A stretch of DNA of 64,000 nt from Allolobophora icterica (GCA_963556255.1 OY744605.1:9098373-9162372); one strand, 5' to 3'. Positions 12,835 through 25,500 are shown, counted from the first letter of the stretch. The notes: generated from the sequence alone by a model not told the origin. A program made the numbers and translations.

Positions 12835-13444
12835 CTTCTCAGTGCTAGCACCAGTGATCGGCACATTCTGTTCTTCATTATGCACGAAAGAAGAATATCG
12901 ATCCCCACTGAATCGAGGATAGCTGAAGTAGAGGAAAGTACGTTATGTTACGTAGCGTAGAAATAGGAAAGAAAATAGGAAAGAAATAAGAAATATGCCG
13001 AGGCTTACGTATGAGGGCCAGTCAAAAATGAGGTTGTTAACTCTTCTTTACTAAAGCCAGTTTATAGAATGATTTTTTATACTCTTAATTATCGAAGACT
13101 TAAGAATCACTGGATGTTTCGGTAAGTTACTATACTGTGTCTTCTACGCGTATACATAAGGCAATTGTAAGTCTTAGAAAAGGTGTGTAAGCAATGCAAG
13201 GCTCTCTGAACACACATCCAGTGAGAGGCACCATATTGGTGCTATGAATGAATCAATAAAACACTCAGGTAGGGTCAAATAAAACAGAGAAAGGTCATCC
13301 AGCGTATAATTCCTAAATTTCTATAGAAACTTTGACTTTTTTCTCTACACAAACTTTCGTATCGTGTATTTGGCAGCTCTGGCATACATTCATTCATTCA
13401 TTAAATTTATATAGCGCCTCTCATATGTAACTCAGAAGCGCCGA

Positions 13445-14000
13445 AATTATGATGTTTGATATGTAGGTCTTTGCGGCCCAGTCTATAGCCATGATTTCCA
13501 CCGTCAGGACCGACCATCGCTGATCCGTTGTAGAGGTTAAGGGAGGATATACGTAGTAGGCACACGACGCTTTGCCTACTGCGCCCTTAGATCCGTCCGT
13601 ATATAAAGCCGTTTTCGCCTCATATATTCGGAGGCTGGATTCTGTTAGAGCTTTCTTCCTTTCCGAGTTCTCTATGTCGCTGATCACGGCTGTGAAGGTA
13701 GTCTCTACCATGGGCGGGTTGAGTTGCCAGTTTGGCTTCATACACCAGGATTGAGTCTGTGTCAGTTTGGGATCCTTTTAGTTTTTTCCCGTTGGCGATA
13801 TTGTTTGCCGGGTGGTTCGTATACGATGCACCCGTAATCGATCGCGGAGCAGACGAGGGATCGGCAGACCATTAGGAAGGTGTCTTTTGATACCTCACAT
13901 TTTGTTCCTGCAATTACGAGCATCAAGTTGAGGGGCTTCTTTTAGCTATCGACCAGGCACTGTAACTGCCCCGATCATGCGTCACGCTTATTTATAGAAC
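13445..14000 (-). mobile_element. RNase H-bearing LINE fragment in duplication A
   Basis: Minus frame (13421-13741) contains ALYTDGSKGAVGKASCAYYV and WSVLTVEIMAIDWAAKTY, an RNase H start with the first catalytic Asp and Glu. Downstream in plus orientation, 13790-13930 codes on the minus strand for the thumb-like IDYGCIVYEPPGKQ. It is a different family from the I-like LINE above. The same fragment is present in duplication B (27985-28590), so the insertion predates that duplication. Frames are broken. Confidence 0.75.
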
Positions 14001-16661
14001 TGTAAAACACTTGAAAGAGGTGTTCCTCAACTATAAACCAAGTTCAGCGACCACGTAGTTGGTACACCTCGAGTGTAATTATCGTTATCCTGTAACTCCA
14101 TATGACTGAGCAGCCGAGCAGACAATATAGCAACGACAAAAGAATCTCGGTGGGGAACCTGCATTTAATGGTAGGTCTTACGCACCAAGGTCCATTTTGT
14201 GTTGACCTCCGATTGACACCATTGCGCCGCTGACTGGCTGTCAAGCGCTTTCTTAGTTGGAGTTTTGTTACTTTGTGTTTCCTAATGATCTTTAGGGAAT
14301 CCACAAGTTTGTGAGTTTTTTGCAATTGAAAATTAGAAAGAATTTCCTGGTAAGCTCGGAATTTTCGGATTTTGGCCTATTTTTTTTATTTTTCATTTTC
14401 TGCTAACGTTTTGTGATTTTAAAATAACACCTTTTTTATATTTGGCAAAATGCTTTAAAATGGTAGAAATGATAAACTATGCAACTATGTGGAAATATAA
14501 CTGTGTGAGTAAAGTTTCTGCACACAGTTGTAGCCAGACAGAAATTTGCATTCGCACATTATTATTTCGGCTACCATTGCGTGGTAGTAAGTAAACAGAA
14601 AGAAAAGCATGCGAGGAGTTTTCAGCCCTTCCATTCGCCTACTGTCGGTCTCAGGCCTTAAGAAGGATGAGATTAGGGCCTCCCCACGTTTTGTAAAAGG
14701 ATATGGGAGAATTCTATAGCTTTATTATATCTTCGGGGGACGTTTCGTTTCTTCAAGATGGGCCATAAATCTCGGAATCTAGGCACTAGGTTGTCTTTTA
14801 TCGACCTAGATATTTAAAGCAATTAAAGCAGAATTTCAGTAAAACACTTTAGTGTGTCTTCACCAGTAAAGAGAGAATGGAAATTGGAAATTTTCTAAAA
14901 TTTTAAAATCCTAAAACTGAATATAGCTAGTCTTTTATAATTATAGTAGCGGCTCAGGCAGACACGAGATGTCGTTAAATACTGCGACGCTCTTATTAGA
15001 CACCTTTAAAACGCCGTTATCCGACACTACATAAACGTAAGTCGTCGTATTTGAGCAGCTTCTGGAGCGGTTTCCATCATCATTAATAATTGTTAGTAAG
15101 GTAAGATCGACTTCCACAGGAACTAGGCCCGAAGTATAATCTGATAATAACCTTGTTTGTTTTAGGCAGGCCTGTTATGTCCTTTTTATGTAGCTGCAAT
15201 TTGTCTACCGCCATTTCAAACCTTACAATGGTGCTTACGCCCTAAAATCCGCAGTATGTATTCCAGCATGGAATAATTCTCCGAACCAAGAAGTCGATTA
15301 AAATGACTTAGTCCATTCTAATAAATTCTAAAGACTTCTATTGCTCCATTACATAACATACAAGACTTATTCTTCGACTCGAAACATGCTAATGCGAACT
15401 GCCAAACTAGTTAAACGTTTTCACGGTGGATAACGTTAAGTATGCTTCGCTCATTTTTGCAGGATGGAGTTTTGCATTTGCACGGTTGAGTTTCGTTACG
15501 TATACTTTGTTTATTTTTGCCATATTTTGCTCGAGGGAGTTCGTAACATTCACGCCAAAACGGTTGCACGTTGGAGAAACGTCAGGTATGCTTCGGAGTT
15601 ATGTTAAAGCTGTATGAAACATATTTTCGGTGATGGGTGTATTTCTGGTCTATGTTGGCGCTCTATCATGACTAGATCTACACTTTTCCGCCCAGTTCTT
15701 GCCCAGCAACGTATCGGCATACATGGGCCGTATTAATTAATATCGGCGCTATTGAAGCGATTGGGATTTTCAATAACATTATGTGGCATTACAGAACTGA
15801 TTACTTTTTATTGTTGAGGTAAATTACTTACAAGCAAGATATAAGCTTTTGCAGTGTGCCATCAGTGTGTATGTGCTAACTCAGGCCGCCATCCATTTGG
15901 GGTCAGTAAAGGAGTACTCCGGCGAAGGACAATGTCGTTGGCTTGCTGGGACCTCGACAGAAAGATCTTTCAACCTTTCGTGCTATCTTTACCATTGTGT
16001 TTTATCTTAACCTTTTTTTAATGTTTACCTTTATGTCATCCTTAGCTCTGTCACCTTTAAATTTGTATTACCCTCACCTTTCTGTAAACTTTACCTTTGT
16101 GTTATCTTTACCTTTATGTTACCTTTACCTTTGTGTTATCTTAACCTTTGTGTTATCTTTAGCTTTGATATCTTTAACATTAACATGAGCGGACTCGTAA
16201 CGGTAGCGCATTAATCATTGTCTCCATTTTTGTTTCAACTTCTTAATTTTGCAAAAGTGACAAGTTGTTTCTAAGTTTAAGCAGACAATAATTTGCCCTA
16301 TTATTGAAATGTATTAATTAATCATTATCACCACCTTATGGGTTAGCTAATTGTTACTTATTATTTGTTATTTATTTACTTAATAGCCTATGCCTACAAG
16401 TGAAAAACGATGCATAATTTTCGTTTTTAGTCGAAGTTGACATCTTTAGGGCAGGCTTGCTGTGCAATGTAAAGCTGGAAAGACACCGACTTGGTAATTG
16501 TAATTGTAAATAGTAAACTTCTATTGCGCCGGTGTCTAATGCAAAAGGCATCAACCGATGGCACACCAAATGCAAGCCGCCATCAGGTCAAAATCCCGAA
16601 GACCTCTTCTCTTCTAAAGGCGCTACTTAAATAAACCTTTGAACCGAAGTAAAAGACAATA

Positions 16662-17211
16662 AATCGTGTTTCAGTTCTGTTCATAACCGTAGAAAATGAG
16701 CATCAAAAGTTGGCGCAGAACAAATCATAAAACTAAAATCCGTAGCATAAAACAAGGGACATAGTTGACCTTATCACAGATAGCAATGAAATTACGTCAC
16801 AGTGAGACGATTTGAGCAAATTAACAATAAAAAATTAGTAAATCAATAGTTCCAGCAAAACGCAAATATGGTGTCGAACGACGGTGGCATATTGCCATAG
16901 GCTAAGTAACTCCGCTAAGCGTCTGCGCTAAGTAAATCGTAAGAATTGAATGCACACAAAATCGGATGGATGTTTCAATTGCATAGCTCTATGTAGATTC
17001 GTAAAACAGTTACGTGCTTACACTCCTTGAGATTAACACTTAACACACACACAAAAGCAGAAAAACGCACCGCTTCTGCGAAGTACACATCATCTGCAGT
17101 CACTGGCTGTTAATATGGCCACAGCAGAAACACGTATTCAACAACAAAGAACGATGATCGTGTGTGCTAAGAAATATTCCACACATCGAAAATGACGACC
17201 GCCATCTTGGA
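16662..17211. repeat. Near-identical 550-bp core, copy A
   Basis: Identical to 31277-31826 except for five substitutions, with no indels, at a constant offset of 14615. The flanks are far more diverged. It contains TTACGTCAC (CRE/ATF-like) and CCGCCATCTTGG (YY1-like); just beyond it in A is GCGCATGCGC (NRF1-like, 17228). No open frame of note. Confidence 0.9.
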
Positions 17212-17884
17212 ATTTCATCTTGCTGTGCGCATGCGCATCCAGCCAGTATTCACAGATCAGAATCTTAAACATTTCGTCCCCCAAAGAGTCTTTTTAGGTA
17301 GAAACAAATTCCCACTCAAAGGATTTGCTTTGGAATAAAGTTGCCCCCGGATACTATTAGGCCTCATTATATAAGATTTAGTAGGCTACATAGAGAAAAG
17401 ATTTCGTCCTCTGTTGAAATGATCTCTCTCCTGGGGGAAACTTTATTCCTTGAAATATTCAGTCACGCTTGTTTTAGAGTTTGTGACAATTTTAACCAGG
17501 TGGGTGGGGGACCTGAGTAGGTATTTTACGTAGGCCCTTTACAGATGACCCCTTTAACAATCACACACATGAGTAATTTAATAAAATCAGGTAATTATGC
17601 AAATCAGATAATCATGCCACTGCCAGTACTCTGGTAGTGCCAGTCTCAAGCTTGGTGATAGGAGGAGGATGACGTGAACGGTCCTGGCAGCCATAAGATG
17701 TCGTTAAACACCGGACACTACATACTGCAACCAATAATAATAATATTATGTGGTCTTTTCAGCAACTCGGCAAATTATTAACCTGGAAATCAGAAACATT
17801 GAATATGCTGAAACAACAGACAGCACAATGTCTTTGAGTTTTCTAGCTACATCATTGTATAGGAAGCAACACAGGATTCATATT

Positions 17885-18098
17885 TTATTTATTCCGGATA
17901 TTTCTATAGCGCTTCACGAAGTCAACTACTACTCAGAGGCGCTCCCGACTACAGAATTTTCACGCCGAAGCGCCACGAGCAATTGCGAGTGAAGGACTTG
18001 CTCAAGGTCCGTACGCAGCGGCTAAAGTGGGATTCGAACCTGCAACCCTCCGGTCACAAGGCGCCGAACTTACCACTGAGCCACCACGCCCCACAAAG
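17885..18098 (-). mobile_element. tRNA-derived SINE inserted in duplication A
   Basis: In minus orientation it starts GGGGCGTGGTGGCTCAGTGG (box A) and has GGTTCGAATCC (box B) about 40 nt later, then TTGAGCAAGTCCTTCACTCG. It ends with GCGCTATAGAAATATC and an A/T tail. Duplication B at 34870-34885 lacks it (ACACAGGATTTATATAGC), so it inserted after the A/B duplication or was lost from B. Not a functional tRNA gene: the body does not fold past the head. Confidence 0.85.
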
Positions 18099-19394
18099 TA
18101 TATAGCACTTGTGTTGCGTGTATGTCAGGGTGGGTATAAACCAGCAAAACCATTTTAAACATGTGAAACCACTCATATGCACTTGTAGTTTCCACTGTTT
18201 AACGACATTTTGTGGCTCCGAAGCCATTGACATTGACTTTATCTGACCTATTTTGCTGGAAGAGAAATCACCAAAGCGGATGGATCCAGAGTTATAGCAA
18301 CACAGGCTGTTGACGTCGAAATAAATTATTTTGGCATACTGCAGCTCATAATTTCTTCGGACATTTTTTGCATCTTGCTTCTCGAATGTAAGAACATCTT
18401 TATTGAAAATGTATTAGTTCAAGAGGATGCGATGTAAATTGTACGCGAGTGATGAAAATTCTACTGCATCACATGCATCTGGAAATTATTGGTTGACTAG
18501 GCTTAAGCTCGGTTATATTGCTGCGGTGAAGTCGGTTTTGAAGGTGTCTAAGACTAGCATCCTATTTAACGTCGTCTTGTGGCTTCCAGGCCGTTGATTT
18601 CTATAGTCGGTGTTAACGTACTGTTTTCGCGCGTATATAATAATTTATTATTAGTCATTGAGAACGCAGCAGCGCATGCCTTACTATATAGCATACATAA
18701 AAAACGTTTTCAAGGTGTCTAAGAAGAGCGTCGCACTAGTTAAATACATCTTGTGGCTTCCAGGGCAGCTCACGTGATCCCACCTCAATACGCAACCACA
18801 AACCATAATTATTCCATCTATTCTATCTGAAGCTCCTAAATTGGCAAGGCTGGTTTTATCTATTTTGGTACTGACTATAATGCCGAAAATATCCAAGTAT
18901 CTGGTTGTTCAAGGGTCAAAGGCCTGGCAGAAAACTTTCAACAGTTTATGCGTAAAAAGTTAACTGGAACTGTAAAATTTTTCATGACTTTTTCAATGAT
19001 TTTTAAAATTCCTGGACAGCAAATAAAAGTAGAATTTTGGCTCACACTAGATTTTACCACCAGCTCATCCTTGGATGAGACTGGTTAGAAAAATTCAACG
19101 AGTTTAAGGATAAACATTAGAGACCAGTGACACTGGTCTAAATATTTTCAGATATCGTTGGACTATTATGTGCAATCCAAACTCCTTTATAATCTGTAAC
19201 TAGAATTCTCAATCTTGTCTTATTAGGACAAGATTGGTTCAAATTTAGTGGCCATACAGTCAGATTCTAAGGCTGCATTTTAGGAACTATTTTTAGAATT
19301 TACAATTTTAATCGTGCTTTAACATCAGAGATCGTTTGTACATATCTAGAATTTCAGCTATATACTTCTGTAGTGTATTGTAGCGTAGCATTTT

Positions 19395-19490
19395 CTATAG
19401 CACCTCTATCTCTTTTTCGCCGTGCTGGAGTCGGGAGCGCCTCTGAGTAGTTCCCTTGAAGTGGCGCTATATAAATTTACGAATGAATGA
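19395..19490 (+). mobile_element. SINE 3' end
   Basis: GTGCTGGAGTCGGGAGCGCC, TCTGAGTAGTT, then GGCGCTATATAAATTTACG and a GAATGAATGAATGAA tail: the 3' half of the same SINE type as at 17.9 kb. Truncated 5' end. Similar tails in the opposite orientation occur at 13386-13440, 27452-27510 and 54286-54325. Confidence 0.65.
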
Positions 19491-19579
19491 ATGAATAGTG
19501 ACGGACGGTATGAATTAAAGAAAGACAGAAGTATAGGTAATAATTAAGAATGAATTGGCTAATTGATTGAATGACTGAC

Positions 19580-19690
19580 GGTCAGATTGACCGACTGACT
19601 GACTGACTGACTGACTGACTGACTGACTCACTCACTGACTGATTCACTGACTGACTGGCTGACTGACTGACTGACTGACTGACTCGATGG
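19580..19690. repeat. (GACT)n microsatellite
   Basis: Imperfect GACT/CACT tetramers, with a weaker counterpart at 37750-37925 in the paralogous part of B. Confidence 0.9.
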
Positions 19691-20109
19691 ATGATGTCAA
19701 GTAAGAAGAAATTCGGAAAATAACTAAATAGAAAAGCCAGGAATAAACTAATCTACATGTACTAACCAATGAACAGACAAATTACTGGCTGATTGATTGA
19801 ACGATCAAATGGAGGAATATAATGGAATCGATGAATGAATGAAAAGAACGAAAGAGAGAGAGAACGAATAAAGGGATCCGACATCAAATTGACTGAGTGA
19901 TTGCTTTGAGAGATCAGCTCAAGTCAACTGCACACGATTTCATTCTATTACTTGATACTCATTTACCAGGTCAAGTACAGTTTAACAGTTTGAGGAATAG
20001 TGTGCAGTTGGCGTTTCTGAGCATTTTAGGTTTAACGATATTTTGGGGCTTTCAAATACATCGATGCGGATTATACTTTTCACCATTTCCAATGCCACAA
20101 TTGAGAATC

Positions 20110-20525
20110 AGCTATAAATTTATTGCAGCTGAGGTATATATAAAGTCGGCATGTCACGTTTTAAAGGTGTCTAAAGAGAGCATTTCAACGACATCTGACG
20201 ATGCAAGCTTACATTGATGTCAAGAGCAATTTGTACAATGGTTACTATTCTGTACAGGCTCAAAGTTAGTTTGCTGCAGTTTAACGAAGCTGTGTAATAA
20301 GAAAATGATTAGCGTCACCCTCCTCCTTAATCCACGCTTGAGATAAGGACTGCCAGAATACGAGCAGTGGCCGAGTTCCGGGTTTTAACATCAGAAGTTT
20401 ATGGATTTATCGTATCGTTTGAAAGTGTTGCAAAGGTCTCTGAGGAGTGCAGTGTGTGAACTATTGTGAGTCTACTCAATGCTAAGAAGTATCACCTCTA
20501 GCTTGAACGGGTTTAATCGGTACAC
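20110..20525. repeat. Repeat module D, copy 3
   Basis: Collinear with 820-1290 and 4345-4800 (AAGTCGGCATGTCACGTTTTAAAGG start; GAACGGGTTTAATCGGTACA end). Confidence 0.8.
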
Positions 20526-21027
20526 TAACAGTTGAACAATGCACATAAGTTACAGACTAAAATTAACATCTCTTTGCAATTTAATATTCAATAGATATAA
20601 CTTGTCAAAAATTGGCAAAGGCTGCAAGGAAAGACACATTGAACTCGTAATTTGTGTGAATTTCTCACAATTTAATCTTCTTAAAAACCACACTTACACA
20701 TATTGATGTTCTATATAGGCTTAAAACCGTTGGAGGCTGGGGCTTCGGCACTGTTAGTATCAGGCAGGCTGAAAAAGTAAGTGACACTGACGTGAATGAT
20801 GAAACACATGGATTTAGACAGCAGTTACAAGGCTTCAAACTACGCTAAAATGTACTTACGAGCGATTGAGATAAAAAAATGTCCCGTGGTTAACGTTGGT
20901 TATACCCAAGTACCCAAACCCTAATACACCTGGATGTCTCCCGGAGTTGCCTCCTCTTGAATTTAAGTCTGGCTGCGCCACTGACTACATACCTACCTAT
21001 CTACCTACCTACCTACCTACCTACCTA

Positions 21028-21068
21028 GTAGACGATTATGAAATTATTATTATTATTATTATTATTAT

Positions 21069-21102
<34 letters not shown>

Positions 21103-21230
21103 CCTGAGGTACTTCGTTCCCTCAGGGTCTTAGAGATTAAATTAATTATTTTTTTCCGGAACGGTTAACCCTCGTCCAGATCCTGTTGGGCTGATACCAT
21201 CGAGCCGCTGTATTATTATTATTATTATTG
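21028..21230. repeat. (ATT)n/T-run with one hairpin unit
   Basis: ATT repeats and a 30-T run (21042-21100), then the CCTGAGG...CCTCAGG hairpin unit and another short ATT run at 21211-21230. The preceding ACCT tetramers are at 20995-21027. Confidence 0.75.
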
Positions 21231-23224
21231 ACCATGGTGAGAATTAATTAATTCCAGGTCAAGGGCTCAGTCAGCCACAAGGTAAAGTAAAAATTACATG
21301 GCTAAGCGTTGATCCTATTAGACACATTTAAAACAGTTTAAAATTATCAGATCATATAATGCCGTGGTTTTCAACCTTTTTGTAGTGACGGAACCCGATA
21401 TAAAGCATTCATTTGCTCATGGAATCCAGCACGTTTCACCCGACCAATTTAAAAGAAATGTTATTGTAACTTATAATGTTAACTAGTATCTTGTAGTGTT
21501 AACTTGTAACTTGTAAAATTTACAAATCGCACCGTAGCCATAGCTGTTCCGCCTCTCTGGAATAAAACTCCCGTCAGAATTACGACAATTAGGCCTATGT
21601 AACCCATCCAACAAGCTCACCAGAACTTCAACTCTTTGAAGGTCTCTCGTTCAACACTCAAACAATGCTCTTTCACATATCTTCTCCCGATTCCTCCTTA
21701 CCTCCCTCGCCTTCCAGTTCTAAACACTACCCACCTAAATTGATCGTTTGCCTGCCTGACTCCTCTAGATCTTAGCCTGGAAGCGATTTTGGTCATATGC
21801 CTGACTGAGCGCTTCTGAATAAGCTGATTCCCTCGATTCCAATAATTTTGGCGCGATAGAAATCTCTAGATTGCCATTACAATTAATGTTTGGGACAATT
21901 TTTATATCTCATAATTTTAGACCTTAAATATCGTGTCTATCAAGAATGACTGAAAGGTGTTCAAAAATATGCTCATTGCTCATCCTTTTGTGAATTCAGC
22001 TGGTGTTTTTTTAACGCCTGCGTAACCCCTGCTATAATGGGAGAGGATAACTTATGACCGAACGCTGGTAGTGCCAGTCCATTCCCTCGAGAAGAAAGGA
22101 GGGCGACGTTAATCGTAGTTGTTATGACAGAGCGTCGTTAAACAGAAACTGTCTAAGAGCCAGCTTTGTGGTTCATTTAAAATAAGGTAAGGTCGACGTC
22201 AACGTTGACGTCGTTAAGCAGTGAAAGTTGGCACAGACATTTTGCAATGGTCGTTGAAGTAACATTTGGGCTTAAAGATTTTTGGGCTCAGTCTTGAGCT
22301 TTGCTGGCAATGAAAACAGACGATCGGATTTTTTGTTTCAAATTGTTGGTTTAAAAACAAATGTAATTAAAATCACAATGTTTAAGCTCCATGACACGGA
22401 AGAACAGAAACGGTACATTATACACCTCTTTTAAGCCATCCATACGTTGTATAAGTAGCAGTAGCAAACTTCGGATATAATTTTTGATGCTTCATTGTTT
22501 ACGCTGAAGGTACCTAATCATAACACATAATATAAGATCTCATGAAACAGTATTTATTATGTGATGCAACAGTTTTAGTTACCTATACTAAATAATTGTT
22601 ACTACAATTGACTAATACAGTTAAACAAGAGTCGGATCATGTAGCAGAGTCGAAAACAGCTCCAATCTGAGCCTTAATCCAAGCAATACTCAAGAGATGA
22701 TAGTCCGCAGTCCACGGAGGGGTAGGGGCAGGAGGACGCATCGGCATGTCACAACTTATTTTCGGGACTTTGATCCTTGATTATTGCATATTATATGTTC
22801 TAAAGTAGTTTCCAGTGCTTAACAGCATGTTATAGCTGCCAGGCTGTTGACGTTACCCTCATCCTTATCCAAGCTTCGGACTGTCACCACCCGATGACAA
22901 CAGTGGCGGAATTAAAGAAAAGGGAGGCGGTATGGATGCATTCAGAGTAAAACGATATCTTGTGGCAACAAAGGCCGCTGACCTCAGCCGAAATTATTTT
23001 GAACAGTTCTCACCACTTTTTGGCTAGTTGCTGTTTAACGGCACTGTGTCTTAGTAAAGATTATTAGCGTCGCCCTCCTCCTGTCGCCTGTCTTGGGACG
23101 CGCACTGCCAGAGAACGAGCAGTGGTGGAGTTCATAGCCGTTTCTACGACAGAATCCACGTTAAAACCAGTGCTTGTGTTGATAAAAAAAGGTGGCTTTA
23201 TTGCACCACTTGTATTTTCCTTAC

Positions 23225-23424
23225 GCTGTTCGTGTCGACACCGTTGGCAAATGAGCGTGTGTGTTGATAGGACTCGAGAAGTCGGTTGCCAAGTCCCTTT
23301 GGGATGTAGTGGAACTTGATTAACTCTTTTATACTCGTCAGCATCTCGTGGTACTCCTCACTACCACGGTACAGCCGCAGCATTATCGATGAAACGTTGC
23401 CAAAGATGGCCGCACATATGAGCG
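23225..23424 (-). pseudogene. Duplicated ERG S6/C-linker exon, intact but orphaned
   Basis: A 200-nt copy of the exon at 51735-51934 with acceptor TTGTAG|CGCTC and donor AACAGC|GTAAGG both kept and the frame open. By eye there are 7 differences: three change residues (F to L, T to S, M to T) and four are silent. It lies about 14 kb beyond the stop of the gene, so it cannot be an ordinary alternative exon of that transcript. No copies of the 100-nt exon that should follow were found; the next channel remnant downstream is the broken cNBHD exon at 10 kb. Most likely it is a remnant of a partial tandem duplication. It could be used only by a second transcript or by read-through. Confidence 0.85.
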
Positions 23425-23974
23425 CTACAATACAATACAGCACAATACAATACAATGCAATACATGCGCTGTATAATATATCTTTTTCTGATTTTGCCCT
23501 CCTTCCGACCATACGTCAGAATATCGATGGCGCGAAGCAATTGTCAGTGAAGGACTTATCCAAGGTCCCTACACAGTTACTGCCACGAAGTTTACCTGCG
23601 CTAAGTAACCTTACAAAAGTTGAATCGTTACTGCTTAAAGAAGGTGACTCATAATAAAGTTGATTAGCGTCGCTCTCCTCCTGATTCCAGGCTTTTTCAC
23701 TCCCTACACTCCCTAGGGGCAGGTGGACAGCTGGGCGTCTTGCTTGCTGCCATACAGTTAACTTCGGCTCCTGTTAAACTTGTTTTCATCTGTTACTACT
23801 ATATCATGCAATCTTGCTGCTTACTTGTCTGTTTGAATTTAATAAACGAATATTGTTATTATTATTAGGGCCTACTATTATTACTATTATTAATAATATT
23901 ATTATTACTTGTATTATTTTTATTATTATGTTAGTATTATTATTATTATTATTATTACTTTTATTATTATTTTT

Positions 23975-24060
23975 TTTCGCCCGAGGTAAAAATGATCCCT
24001 CAGGCTCCTAGAAACTATCTGAAGAGTTTTGTTGTTCTGGAGATAACGGTCATCTTCACC

Positions 24061-24109
<49 letters not shown>

Positions 24110-24201
24110 TTTTTGTCGCCCGAGGTACCAAGGATCCCTCAGGGTCTAAGAAACTATATCAAGTTAGAGGTTCTCGTCCCCCATGTGCTGATCGAAAGAG
24201 C

Positions 24202-24285
<84 letters not shown>

Positions 24286-24450
24286 GATTTTTTTTACCCG
24301 AGGTATCAGTGATCCCTCGGGATTTGGAAAAAATTATTTAGGAGCAGGGTAATTGTCTGGAGGGTCAGGCCTCGTCTTCAGGGTTTGACGGAAAGGTACC
24401 TTATCTAATCTTGTGACGTATAATCTTATTGTCGCCCGAGGTATAGCTAA
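23975..24450. repeat. Array of hairpin units separated by (ATT)n
   Basis: CGCCCGAGGTA...GATCCCTCAGG-type units recur at about 23977, 24116, 24296 and 24433, each preceded by T-rich sequence. Each of the first three is followed by about 50-70 nt of similar type and an ATT array (for example 24207-24285). The core can pair CCCGAGG/CCCTCAGG. A related unit is at 21103-21210 (CCTGAGGTAC...TCCCTCAGG). Probably short retroelements inserted in ATT repeats; the family is not recognised. Confidence 0.65.
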
Positions 24451-24725
24451 GATGAGATGAGATGATATAATGAGCTTAAACGTGTTGAGATAAGGTAGAC
24501 AAAAGCCCGACATCGATCATAACCCATCGTAATCTGCCCCAAGCGCATCAGCAAATGTAAGCACACGAACTATCAAAGCATTAATTAATTAATTAATTAA
24601 AATGTTTAAAATGTATTAAAAGGAACGCTCTAAAACGATTACATTACTTCTGTGCTGAAAGCGCCTCTTAGTAGTTATTCTGCGAGAAGTGCTTTATAAA
24701 TTTCTATAGGCTACATTATACGGTT
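24447..24725 (+). repeat. Exact recent copies of two neighbouring segments
   Basis: 24601-24725 is identical to 24912-25036 (125 bp), and about 24466-24600 is identical to 25391-25520 apart from TTAA repeat number. The two pieces are joined in the reverse of their order at the source. Either a partial tandem duplication with later change, or an assembly artefact. Confidence 0.85.
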
Positions 24726-24731
24726 ATTATG

Positions 24732-24812
<81 letters not shown>
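24726..24812. repeat. (ATT)n microsatellite
   Basis: ATT array followed directly by a piece of the dispersed repeat (AGCGTCGCCCTCCTCC). Confidence 0.95.
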
Positions 24813-24813
<1 letters not shown>

Positions 24814-25500
24814 GCGTCGCCCTCCTCCTCAGTTCTTGGGTCTGGCACTGCCGTGCATTGGCGGAATTGAACTAAACAAACTGTTCTTTATATTGTGCAT
24901 CGTCGGGTTACAATGTTTAAAATGTATTAAAAGGAACGCTCTAAAACGATTACATTACTTCTGTGCTGAAAGCGCCTCTTAGTAGTTATTCTGCGAGAAG
25001 TGCTTTATAAATTTCTATAGGCTACATTATACGGTTTTAAATTAACAAGTTCCACGTTTCAAACCTATATAGCTTCGGTGTGCACCATTTTGAAGGTGTG
25101 TAAGGAGAGAGCTCTGATTAGATAACATGAAACATAATCATGTTTGCGTTTGAAGCTTATATATAGCTTTGTTTGCTTCGTTATAAAGGTGTCTAAATAA
25201 GGCCCTCTTTCCAATAGGCTCCGAAGATAGGCTAACGTAAGGCGAGATAGGCGAAGCTAAGGTAAGACGATATCAGATATGAAATGTTGTTAAATGGATG
25301 CCATGGTATCAGATAAGATTATACGTCACAAGATTAGATAAGTTAAGGTGACACAAGATGGCCTAAGATGAGATGAGATGATATAATAAATGAGCTTAAA
25401 CGTGTTGAGATAAGGTAGACAAAAGCCCGACATCGATCATAACCCATCGTAATCTGCCCCAAGCGCATCAGCAAATGTAAGCACACGAACTATCAAAGCA

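Larger units (their letters stand above)
11830..19910. repeat. Segmental duplication, copy A
   Basis: 11830-13445 matches B 25045-27510 and C 52820-54330. 13445-19910 then matches B 27985-38030 in order, with insertions on both sides. Examples: CATATTGGTGCTATGAATGAA region, GTAGCGGCTCAGGCAGACAC at 14947 against 29448, and ATTAAAGAAAGACA at 19514 against 37697. Divergence is moderate except for the near-identical core 16662-17211. At 19894-19910 it reaches the 3' edge of the channel tail exon. No genes seen in it apart from transposon fragments. Confidence 0.8.
20985..23650. repeat. Exon-3 duplication unit, left copy
   Basis: Matches 47980-48560 and 50980-52140 in order: CAAGGGCTCAGTCAGC, ATTGTTGATCCTATTAGACAC-type motif, GAAAACAGAC, ACACCTCTTTTAAG, then TTGATTATTGCATA, the dispersed repeats and the exon copy 23225-23424. 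The LINE present in the right copy is absent here (empty site near 22455). No other gene. Confidence 0.8.

Noticed and set aside
12672..12908. 78-codon frame on the minus strand
   Set aside because: Half of it lies in the MITE and half in duplicated flank; no domain.
18020..18092. tRNA gene on the minus strand
   Set aside because: Boxes A and B are present but it continues into a SINE body and tail; no full cloverleaf could be drawn.
23225..23424. Mutually exclusive alternative exon of the channel
   Set aside because: It lies downstream of the terminal exon of the same gene, so normal alternative splicing cannot use it.
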